Shown one piece after another: positions 1 to 4,844 of a DNA stretch of 6,164 nucleotides. Below the pieces are notes generated by a model. It was not told the origin of the DNA, searched no databases, and worked only from the letters and a program-made list of their open reading frames with translations. The translations under genes were made by a program, and so were the position numbers. The stretch is from the NCBI GenBank assembly GCA_017940445.1, contig JAGAYQ010000379.1:1-6164 (forward strand). Reading direction: 5' to 3'. This DNA is from Pyramidobacter sp. (lineage in GTDB: Bacteria; Synergistota; Synergistia; Synergistales; Dethiosulfovibrionaceae). The first letter of the stretch is position 1. Each line of letters begins with the position of its first letter.

Positions 1-183
1 CAGAAGCACATCGTCAAGGCGTGGATGCACTCCGTGCGCAAGGACGCGCCCCAGGCGCCGTTCGACGCCATCCCCACGGCCGAGATCGTGGCCAAGTCCA
101 TGCCCGTCAGCTGGCAGCACTGCGTCGACGAGCGTCCCGAGCTCAGGACCAACTTTGAAGAGCGCGTCAAGAACAAGAAATAA
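1..183 (+). CDS. ABC transporter substrate-binding protein, C-terminal fragment (gene cut by window start)
   Basis: Frame 1 is open from the first base and encodes 60 residues before a TAA stop. The fragment aligns without gaps to the C-terminus of the complete binding protein at 282-1286: 42 of 60 residues match, and the last 14 (ELRTNFEERVKNKK) are identical. Shared motifs are IVK.WMHSV, SMPVSW and HC..ER. It is therefore the tail of a periplasmic solute-binding protein of the COG1840 (AfuA/FbpA-like) family and a tandem paralogue of the next gene. Only the last lobe is visible, so signal peptide, ligand residues and start cannot be judged. No terminator with a U-run follows it, so it may share a transcript with the next gene. 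Family assignment rests on similarity to its neighbour; the substrate is unknown. Confidence 0.9.
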   Translation, partial: QKHIVKAWMHSVRKDAPQAPFDAIPTAEIVAKSMPVSWQHCVDERPELRTNFEERVKNKK

Positions 184-194
184 GCAAATCGGCT

Positions 195-231
195 GAAACA
201 AATTTTCTGTTTTGTGCTAAACTGGAATTAT
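195..231 (+). promoter_or_regulatory. Possible sigma-70-type promoter between the two binding-protein genes
   Basis: This is an AT-rich patch in an otherwise GC-rich window. It contains two overlapping extended -10-like motifs: TGC followed by TAAACT (218-223), and TGG followed by AATTAT (226-231). For the first, a weak -35 (GAAACA, 195-200, 3 of 6 matches) sits at 17-bp spacing. The match is poor, so this is only a candidate. If real, it would let the second binding-protein gene be transcribed separately from the first. Confidence 0.3.
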
Positions 232-237
232 CGCGTA

Positions 238-255
238 TCGCGCAAAAAAGCGCGA
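238..255 (+). other. Short GC hairpin with an A6 loop in the 5' leader
   Basis: TCGCGC (238-243) and GCGCGA (250-255) are perfect reverse complements separated by six A residues. The hairpin ends 26 nt before the ATG at 282. No U-run follows, so it does not look like a terminator. An mRNA-stabilising or processing structure is possible but is inference. Confidence 0.4.
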
Positions 256-265
256 ACGACAGATC

Positions 266-272
266 AGGAGGT
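266..272 (+). promoter_or_regulatory. Strong ribosome binding site for the second binding protein
   Basis: AGGAGGT lies nine nucleotides before the ATG at 282. It is a near-perfect match to the anti-Shine-Dalgarno sequence. It fixes the start at 282, where a classic signal peptide begins, and suggests high translation, as expected for a periplasmic binding protein. Confidence 0.85.
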
Positions 273-281
273 CATACAAAG

Positions 282-1286
282 ATGAAGAAATTAGCAGCTG
301 TGTTGATTGCAGTTATGGCGCTTTCGGGCGCTGCCTTTGCGGCCAAGCCGAAAGTGACGATCTACACCTCGATGTACGAAGACATCATCGAGGCGATGAC
401 GGACGTGCTCCACGAGAAGTTCCCCGACTACGACGTCGAGTTCTTCTACGGCGGCACCGGCACGCTCCAGGCGAAGATCGCCGCCGAGCGCGAAGCCAAG
501 AAGCTGGGCTGCGACATGCTGATGGTGGCCGATCCTTCCTATGCGCTCGAGCTGAAAGCTGCCGGCCTGCTGCACGCGTACAAGAGCAAGGAAGCGGAGA
601 ACCTGGCGCTGGAGTACGACCCTGAAGGCTACTGGTACCCCGTGCGCAACCTCATCATGGTCCTGGCCTACAACCCCGAGAAGTTCAAGAAAGAGACGCT
701 GCCTCAGACGCTCAAGGATTTCGCCTATGACCCGTCGATGAAGGGCGCTGTCTCCATGTCCAACCCGCTCACGTCCGGCACGGCGCTGGTGGCGATCTCA
801 GCGCTGAAGGACAAGTACGGCTACGAGTATTTCGACAAGCTGGCCGAGAACAGAGTCATGGTCGAAAGCGGCTCCGTGGCGCTGACCAAGCTGGAGACGG
901 GCGAGTGCAAGGAAGTCATGATCCTTGAGGAGTCCGTGCTGAAGAAGCGCGAAGAAGAGAAGAGCGCCCTCGAAGTGATCTATCCTCAGGACGGCTCCAT
1001 CTGCGTGCCCTCGCCGATCATGACCGTGAAAGACGAGTGGAGCGCCCACGGCAACGCCAAGATCTGCGAAGAGCTCACCGACTGGTTCCTTTCAGCCGAA
1101 GGCCAGAAGTACATCGTCAAGGGCTGGATGCACTCCGTGCTGAAGAACCCGCCCGCGATCCCCTATGACTCGATCCCCAGCGAGCAGATCAACGCCAACT
1201 CCATGCCCGTCAGCTGGGAGCACTGCCTGAACGAGCGCGCCGAACTCAGGACCAACTTTGAAGAGCGCGTCAAGAACAAGAAGTAG
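282..1286 (+). CDS. ABC transporter periplasmic substrate-binding protein, AfuA/FbpA-like (COG1840), putative iron
   Basis: This 334-residue protein has a signal peptide: an MKK start, a hydrophobic core at residues 4-17, and a likely cut after AFA at residue 20. There is no lipobox, so it should be soluble in the periplasm. The mature protein shows family features in order: the first strand VTIYTSMYEDII (25-36), FFYGGTGTLQAKIAAE (54-69), the D-ML-VADPSYALELKAAGLL segment (78-97), AYNPEKF (129-135), the hinge-region SNPLTSGTALVAISALKDKYG (160-180, in part), and the C-terminal LSAEGQKYIV (270-279). It should capture a ligand for the permease and ATPase encoded downstream. The usual annotation is ferric iron. 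However, the adjacent-tyrosine pair of classical FbpA is not seen, and the matching stretch reads ETGECKEVMILEESVLKKREE (205-225, in part). Related proteins are known or proposed to bind hexose phosphates, aminoethylphosphonate or thiamine. The mature protein has five cysteines (77, 209, 241, 262, 315). It is a paralogue of the fragment at 1-183. Confidence 0.9.
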   Translation: MKKLAAVLIAVMALSGAAFAAKPKVTIYTSMYEDIIEAMTDVLHEKFPDYDVEFFYGGTGTLQAKIAAEREAKKLGCDMLMVADPSYALELKAAGLLHAYKSKEAENLALEYDPEGYWYPVRNLIMVLAYNPEKFKKETLPQTLKDFAYDPSMKGAVSMSNPLTSGTALVAISALKDKYGYEYFDKLAENRVMVESGSVALTKLETGECKEVMILEESVLKKREEEKSALEVIYPQDGSICVPSPIMTVKDEWSAHGNAKICEELTDWFLSAEGQKYIVKGWMHSVLKNPPAIPYDSIPSEQINANSMPVSWEHCLNERAELRTNFEERVKNKK

Positions 1287-1302
1287 CGATCACCGCTGAT
1301 CG
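1287..1302 (+). other. Small perfect hairpin directly after the stop codon
   Basis: CGATCA (1287-1292) and TGATCG (1297-1302) pair perfectly around a CCGC loop and begin at the base after the TAG stop. The hairpin precedes the larger terminator-like hairpin. Together they could protect the 3' end of the binding-protein message, but this is inference from position. Confidence 0.4.
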
Positions 1303-1309
1303 TGAAACT

Positions 1310-1355
1310 GCGGCCCCGACGGACGAACCGGATTCGCCCCTCGGGGCCGCGTTTT
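1310..1355 (+). terminator. Terminator-like hairpin after the second binding-protein gene
   Basis: GCGGCCCCGA (1310-1319) pairs perfectly with TCGGGGCCGC (1341-1350) as a 10-bp, very GC-rich stem. The 21-nt loop holds a smaller stem, CGAA (1324-1327) with TTCG (1333-1336). Only GTTTTC follows, so the U-run is weak. I read it as a leaky intrinsic terminator or a 3'-end-stabilising structure that lowers transcription of the permease and ATPase relative to the binding protein. Confidence 0.65.
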
Positions 1356-1370
1356 CAAAGGCAAAACACA

Positions 1371-1570
1371 ATTCAAATCCTTTGACACAAAGACACGAAG
1401 GCCCAAAGGCCCAAAGAAAATTATTTTTTTATGTTCTTCATGGAACATGCGGCGGCAATGCTGCAATGTTGATGCGGTTGCTCAGTATTCACGCGTCCTG
1501 CCCGGTTTTTTCGTTTTAGGTGATTTTCTTTGTGTCTTCGAGTCTTAGTGACTTTGTGTCGGCTTTGAAT
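1371..1570. repeat. 200-bp imperfect inverted repeat with arms built of 8-nt units (consensus about GACACAAA)
   Basis: The left arm (1371-1423) reads ATTCAAATCC, then TTT, then octamers GACACAAA, GACACGAA, GGCCCAAA, GGCCCAAA, then GAAAATTA. The right arm (1521-1570), read on the minus strand, gives ATTCAAAGCC, then GACACAAA, GTCACTAA, GACTCGAA, GACACAAA, then GAAAATCA. The arms thus share the same outer end, four octamers in register and the same inner end, differing by a TTT insertion and point changes. The 97-bp centre has a smaller palindrome, ATGTTC (1431-1436) with GAACAT (1443-1448), and a T-rich stretch near 1505-1516. No transposase is present. The layout suggests a non-autonomous mobile or MITE-like unit, or a large foldback structure. 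Similar CACAAAGACACGAAG-type tracts occur, as far as I recall, as dispersed intergenic repeats in many bacteria without an agreed function. Its right end is only 10 bp from the permease ribosome binding site. Confidence 0.75.
1431..1448. repeat. Small palindrome in the centre of the inverted-repeat element
   Basis: ATGTTC (1431-1436) and GAACAT (1443-1448) are perfect reverse complements around TTCATG. It follows a run of seven T residues (1424-1430). It could be a hairpin or a dimeric-protein operator; nothing else supports either reading. Confidence 0.4.
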
Positions 1571-1580
1571 TTCGTTTTTC

Positions 1581-1586
1581 AGGAGG
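1581..1586 (+). promoter_or_regulatory. Ribosome binding site that sets the permease start at GTG 1595
   Basis: AGGAGG lies eight nucleotides before GTG at 1595. The reading frame is also open upstream to a GTG at 1520. That codon lies at the edge of the right arm of the inverted repeat, and no comparable Shine-Dalgarno precedes it. The 25 extra residues would be translated repeat sequence, so 1595 is preferred. Confidence 0.85.
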
Positions 1587-1594
1587 CTGATTTC

Positions 1595-3304
1595 GTGCCG
1601 AATCACAGTCAATTACCGGCAATTCCCGAATCCCGAAAATTCCGCCTCGACGCGAAGGTGATCTGCATCGCCGCGATCGTGGCGTTTCTGCTCGTCTTCA
1701 ACGTCTGGCCGATGTGCTACCTCGTCTTCCGTTCCTTCTTCAACGAAAGCGGCTTTACGCTCGAGACGTTCAAGCGCATCTATACCTATCCGCTCAACTG
1801 GAGCGCCCTGCGCAACACGCTGGTCACGGCCGGCTTCGCGATGGTCTTCGGCGTCCTTATCGCCTTCCCGCTGGCGTGGCTGGTGGGAAGAACTGACATG
1901 TACGGCAAAAAGTTCTTCCGCACGCTGTTCGTGATGACCTACATGGTGCCGCCCTACGTCGGCGCCATGGCCTGGCTGCGGCTGCTCAACCCGCGCGTGG
2001 GCACGCTGAACGTGTTCATCAAAAACCTGCTCGGCCTGGCGGAAAATCCCTTCAACATCTACACCATCCCCGGTCTCGTCTGGGTGCTGACCACGTTCTA
2101 CTATCCCTATGCGTTCATCACGATCTCGCGCGCGATGGAGAAGATGGACCCGTCGCTGGAGGAGGCGTCGAAGATCTCCGGCGCGTCGCCGCTGCGCACC
2201 GTGCTCACGGTGACGTTCCCGATCATGCTGCCGTCGATCGTCGCGGCCGGACTGCTGGTGTTCGTCTCGGCGGCATCGTGCTACGGCATCCCCTCGATCA
2301 TCGGCGCACCCGGACAGATCGACACCGTGACGACGCGCATCATCGACTACGTGCACGTCGGCTCGCCTGAGGGGCTGACCGACGGCACGACGCTGGCCGT
2401 GTCGCTGATGGTGATCGTCAACATCGTGCTGTACATCTCCACGTTCATCTGCGGCAAAAAGCAGTACATCACCGTCTCCGGCAAGTCGACGCGCCCCAAT
2501 ATCGTCGAGCTGGGCAAGTGGCGTCTGCCTGTGACGCTGCTGGTGACGGCGTTTGCGCTGATCGTCGTGATCATCCCGTTCGCCACCGTGGCGATGACCA
2601 GCTTCACGGTGAACCTGGGCAAGCCGCTTGACGCGGCCAACTTCACCACGCGCTACTGGCACATCCTGATGACGCGAAGAGGCATCCTCGAAACGGCGAA
2701 AAACAGTCTGATTTCCGCCTCTGTTGCGGCCACGGCGGGCATCGCTATCAGCTGCGTGATGGCCTGGCTGCTGACGCGCACCAAAGCGCGCGGGCGTCAG
2801 ATCCCTGATTTTCTGATCACCGTCGGCAGCGGCACGCCCAGCGTCGTTATCGCCCTGGCGCTGATCATGACCATGTCGGGACGCTTTTTCATCAACATCT
2901 ACAACACGCTGACGATCATGATCGTCGCCTACATGATCAAGTACCTGCTGATGGGCATGAGGACGGTCGTCTCGGCGATGAGTCAGATCCACCCGTCGCT
3001 GGAAGAGGCGGCGGAAAGCTCCGGCGCCTCGTGGCAGCGCAGCTTCTGCAACGTGACTCTGCCGCTGATCGCTCCGTCGATCGTGGCCGGGTGGTTCCTG
3101 ATCTTCATGCCCAGCTTCTATGAGCTGACGATGTCCACGCTGCTGTATTCCACCGACACCAAGACGATCGGCTACGAGCTGTTCACCTATCAGACCTACC
3201 ACAGCCAGCAGACGGCCGCGGCGATCGCGACGGGCATTCTGATCATGGTCGTCGTCGTCAACTGGATCCTCAACAAGCTCACCAAGGGCGAGTTCTCGAT
3301 TTAA
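1595..3304 (+). CDS. ABC transporter permease, two fused membrane domains (AfuB/FbpB-like)
   Basis: Starting at GTG 1595, the product has 569 residues and is strongly hydrophobic, with about twelve membrane segments in two homologous halves. The first membrane helix is near residues 22-45 (CIAAIVAFLLVFNVWPMCYL). Each half carries the EAA loop that docks onto the ATPase: PSLEEASKISGAS with E189 and G196, and PSLEEAAESSGAS with E470 and G477, about 281 residues apart. Both are followed by a conserved P-(I/L)-(M/I)-x-PSIVA segment. This duplicated architecture is typical of the ferric-iron-type permeases FbpB/SfuB/AfuB (COG1178), which work as one chain instead of a dimer. It should form the inner-membrane channel for the ligand brought by the binding proteins. 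The gene follows a terminator-like hairpin and the octamer repeat, and is followed after 14 nt by the ATPase gene. A separate promoter within or near the repeat is possible but not identified. Family is secure; substrate is inferred. Confidence 0.92.
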   Translation: MPNHSQLPAIPESRKFRLDAKVICIAAIVAFLLVFNVWPMCYLVFRSFFNESGFTLETFKRIYTYPLNWSALRNTLVTAGFAMVFGVLIAFPLAWLVGRTDMYGKKFFRTLFVMTYMVPPYVGAMAWLRLLNPRVGTLNVFIKNLLGLAENPFNIYTIPGLVWVLTTFYYPYAFITISRAMEKMDPSLEEASKISGASPLRTVLTVTFPIMLPSIVAAGLLVFVSAASCYGIPSIIGAPGQIDTVTTRIIDYVHVGSPEGLTDGTTLAVSLMVIVNIVLYISTFICGKKQYITVSGKSTRPNIVELGKWRLPVTLLVTAFALIVVIIPFATVAMTSFTVNLGKPLDAANFTTRYWHILMTRRGILETAKNSLISASVAATAGIAISCVMAWLLTRTKARGRQIPDFLITVGSGTPSVVIALALIMTMSGRFFINIYNTLTIMIVAYMIKYLLMGMRTVVSAMSQIHPSLEEAAESSGASWQRSFCNVTLPLIAPSIVAGWFLIFMPSFYELTMSTLLYSTDTKTIGYELFTYQTYHSQQTAAAIATGILIMVVVVNWILNKLTKGEFSI

Positions 3305-3310
3305 AAGGAG
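3305..3310 (+). promoter_or_regulatory. Ribosome binding site of the ATPase gene
   Basis: AAGGAG starts at the base after the permease stop codon and ends eight nucleotides before ATG 3319. The tight arrangement supports one transcript and coupled translation of permease and ATPase. Confidence 0.8.
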
Positions 3311-3318
3311 CGTGTCAA

Positions 3319-4383
3319 ATGTCTTCCATCACTTTGACCGATGTGACCAAATCATACGGAAACGTGCAGGTCATCCAGAGCTTTACAGGGACGTTCGCCG
3401 ACGGCGAGTTCGTCACGCTGCTGGGACCGTCCGGCTGCGGCAAGACGACGATGCTGCGCATGATCGCCGGCTTTGAAAAGCCTACGACCGGCGAGATCAA
3501 GATCGGCGACAGCGTCGTCAGCGGGCCGAATACCTTTGTGCCTCCTAACGAGCGCGGCATCGGCATGGTCTTTCAGTCCTACGCCGTGTGGCCGCACATG
3601 GACGTGTTCGACAACGTCGTGTACCCGCTCAAGATCCAGGGCGTCAAGCGTTCTGAGCGAAAAAAGCGCGTGCTTGAGGTGCTCGAAGCCGTGCACCTGT
3701 CGCAGTACGTCAAGCGGATGCCCAGCGAACTCTCCGGCGGTCAGCAGCAGCGCGTCGCGCTGGCTCGCGCGCTGGTAGGCGGTTCCAAGTTGCTGCTGCT
3801 CGACGAGCCTCTGAGCAATCTCGATGCCAAGCTGCGCGAGACGATGCGCTTTGAGATCAAAAATGTGCAGAAACAGTTTGGCGTCACGGTCGTCTACGTC
3901 ACGCACGATCAGGGCGAGGCGATGGCCATGAGCGACCGCGTCATCGTCTTCAACAAGGGCGTCGTGCAGCAGATCGACTCGCCGATGGAGATCTACCGCC
4001 ACCCGGCCAATCAGTTCGTCGCCGACTTTGTGGGCAAGATCAACTTTCTGCACGGCGTGGCGAACGAAGGCTCGATCGAGCTGGCGGGCGGCCAGCGCAT
4101 GGCCTACTCCGGCGACCGGCGTGGTCCGGTGGTCGTGGCTGTGCGGCCTGAGAACATGGCGATGCGTTCCGACGGCGGCACGCTGCGCGGAACGCTGACG
4201 CACGCCTATTACCTCGGCGACACTAACGACTGCCGCGTCGATGTGGACGGCACCAGCCTGCGCGTGATCGGCGCGGGCAACACCTTCGGCCAGTTTGCGA
4301 CCGGCGCGCCTGTGTGGCTGGATTTTGACGAATATCTCGTCTTCGAAGACGACGGCCAGGACCAGACGGCGATCCGCACATAA
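3319..4383 (+). CDS. ABC transporter ATP-binding protein (AfuC/FbpC/PotA-like)
   Basis: The 354-residue protein has a complete nucleotide-binding domain: A-loop tyrosine 13 (KSYGN), Walker A GPSGCGKT (36-43), Q-loop Q86 (VFQSYAVWPHM), signature LSGGQQQR (138-145), Walker B LLLLDEP (158-164), D-loop SNLD (166-169) and switch histidine H196 (VTHDQ). The AVWPHM sequence after the Q-loop and the EIYRHPANQFVADFVG segment (224-239) are characteristic of the importer group that includes FbpC, PotA and MalK. From about residue 240 comes a TOBE-type C-terminal domain with VAVRPENM (273-280). It should hydrolyse ATP on the cytoplasmic face and dock to the two EAA loops of the permease. All catalytic residues are present. 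The TOBE region may carry a regulatory site, but no specific ligand can be read from it. The small exported protein begins 16 nt after its stop. Confidence 0.95.
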   Translation: MSSITLTDVTKSYGNVQVIQSFTGTFADGEFVTLLGPSGCGKTTMLRMIAGFEKPTTGEIKIGDSVVSGPNTFVPPNERGIGMVFQSYAVWPHMDVFDNVVYPLKIQGVKRSERKKRVLEVLEAVHLSQYVKRMPSELSGGQQQRVALARALVGGSKLLLLDEPLSNLDAKLRETMRFEIKNVQKQFGVTVVYVTHDQGEAMAMSDRVIVFNKGVVQQIDSPMEIYRHPANQFVADFVGKINFLHGVANEGSIELAGGQRMAYSGDRRGPVVVAVRPENMAMRSDGGTLRGTLTHAYYLGDTNDCRVDVDGTSLRVIGAGNTFGQFATGAPVWLDFDEYLVFEDDGQDQTAIRT

Positions 4384-4386
4384 AAT

Positions 4387-4392
4387 GGGGGG
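4387..4392 (+). promoter_or_regulatory. Poly-G ribosome binding site deciding the start of the small protein
   Basis: GGGGGG lies seven nucleotides before ATG 4400. An in-frame ATG at 4385 lies one base after the ATPase stop, but it has no Shine-Dalgarno and would add MGGLY before the signal peptide. Start 4400 (MKKT) is preferred. Confidence 0.6.
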
Positions 4393-4399
4393 CCTGTAC

Positions 4400-4723
4400 A
4401 TGAAAAAGACTGTATCTGCGCTTGTTTTCTTTATACTGGCGTGCAGTGCCGTGTCGGCGGCTGTTTCCGGCGGGACCAACCTGCCCGGAGGAAAGTATCC
4501 AGCCTTTGCGCCGCATGCGGCTCCCGTTCCTCCGAGCGTCGATGAACGCCGCTCCATGGATGAGTATCGTCGGGACGTTGAACGCTACCGGCGTGAAGCG
4601 CATGAGTACATCGAAAAAGCCCAAAACGACATCCGCCGCATCCAGGAGGCCGCTAACGATGCGATTGAAAAGACAAACGACGTCGTGAACGCCTATAACC
4701 GCGAGGCTAAAAATTCATTGTAA
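4400..4723 (+). CDS. Small exported helical protein of unknown function
   Basis: The product has 107 residues. It begins with MKK and a hydrophobic core (residues 4-14). A type I signal peptidase site fits after SAVSA at residue 20. The ILAC sequence around C15 makes a lipoprotein possible, though leucine at -2 is atypical. Residues 21-46 are rich in Gly and Pro (NLPGGKYPAFAP, PVPPS) and look extended. Residues 47-104 are highly charged, with regularly spaced Tyr, Ile, Val and Ala (DVERYRREAHEYIEKA and IRRIQEAANDAIEK), predicting a long amphipathic helix or coiled coil. I recognise no family. It is the last gene of the importer operon, 16 nt after the ATPase gene and just before a strong terminator, so it is likely co-expressed. 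A role beside the transporter in the periplasm, or as a small envelope protein, is inference. Coding is supported by the signal peptide, the tight spacing and the terminator placement. Confidence 0.8.
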   Translation: MKKTVSALVFFILACSAVSAAVSGGTNLPGGKYPAFAPHAAPVPPSVDERRSMDEYRRDVERYRREAHEYIEKAQNDIRRIQEAANDAIEKTNDVVNAYNREAKNSL

Positions 4724-4734
4724 CTGATCATGAT

Positions 4735-4781
4735 AAAAAATACCGAAAGCCGCTTTTCACTGGCGGTTTTCGGTATTTTTT
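4735..4781 (+). terminator. Strong intrinsic terminator closing the importer operon (usable from both strands)
   Basis: A 19-bp stem forms between 4735-4753 and 4763-4781. The A6 tract, TACCGAAA and GCCGC pair with GCGG, TTTTCGGTA and the T6 tract, with one G-U wobble (4749 with 4767). The loop is nine nucleotides. The T-run on the + strand and the A-run at the left end make it a symmetrical, potentially bidirectional terminator. It begins 11 nt after the stop of the small protein and separates the importer operon from feoAB. Confidence 0.93.
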
Positions 4782-4834
4782 GCTATGCTCTTGCGGCGTA
4801 TCTTTGGGGGAATCACAGGAAAAATACAAAAAGC

Positions 4835-4840
4835 GGGGGA
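4835..4840 (+). promoter_or_regulatory. Ribosome binding site of the feoAB fusion gene
   Basis: GGGGGA lies four nucleotides before ATG 4845, a rather short spacing. No other purine-rich motif is better placed, and the FeoA domain begins directly at this ATG (MTLSEMRIGE). The 63-nt gap after the terminator (4782-4844) must hold the promoter. I could not identify a convincing -35/-10 pair or a Fur-type box there. Confidence 0.55.
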
Positions 4841-4844
4841 TAGT

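Noticed and set aside
1382..1387. Perfect TTGACA hexamer as a -35 box for the permease
   Set aside because: No acceptable -10 lies at 16-19 bp spacing (that region reads AAAGGC), and the hexamer arises from the repeat edge.
1371..1423. Left octamer run considered as a CRISPR or direct-repeat array
   Set aside because: Units are 8 nt, contiguous and without spacers, and the partner copy is inverted.
1421..1612. 63-codon minus-strand frame with a KTRRHKEN-type peptide
   Set aside because: It is the translation of the octamer repeat; such peptides are commonly mis-annotated from this kind of repeat and there is no supporting start signal.
1613..3202. 529-codon open frame on the minus strand opposite the permease
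   Set aside because: Its product is dominated by Arg, His, Asp and Gln with no domain, typical of an antisense shadow of a GC-rich gene. The + strand encodes an unmistakable permease.
3352..4557. 401-codon minus-strand frame opposite the ATPase
   Set aside because: Low-complexity Arg/His/Asp-rich shadow; it runs across the ATPase gene and into the small-protein gene with no ribosome binding site logic.
4724..4740. TGATCATGAT sequence as a Fur-type operator
   Set aside because: Too short and imperfect for a Fur box, and it sits between a stop codon and the terminator rather than at a promoter.
4784..4789. TGC-TATGCT as an extended -10 for feoAB
   Set aside because: It abuts the terminator T-run, and no -35 is found at proper spacing; support is too weak to list.
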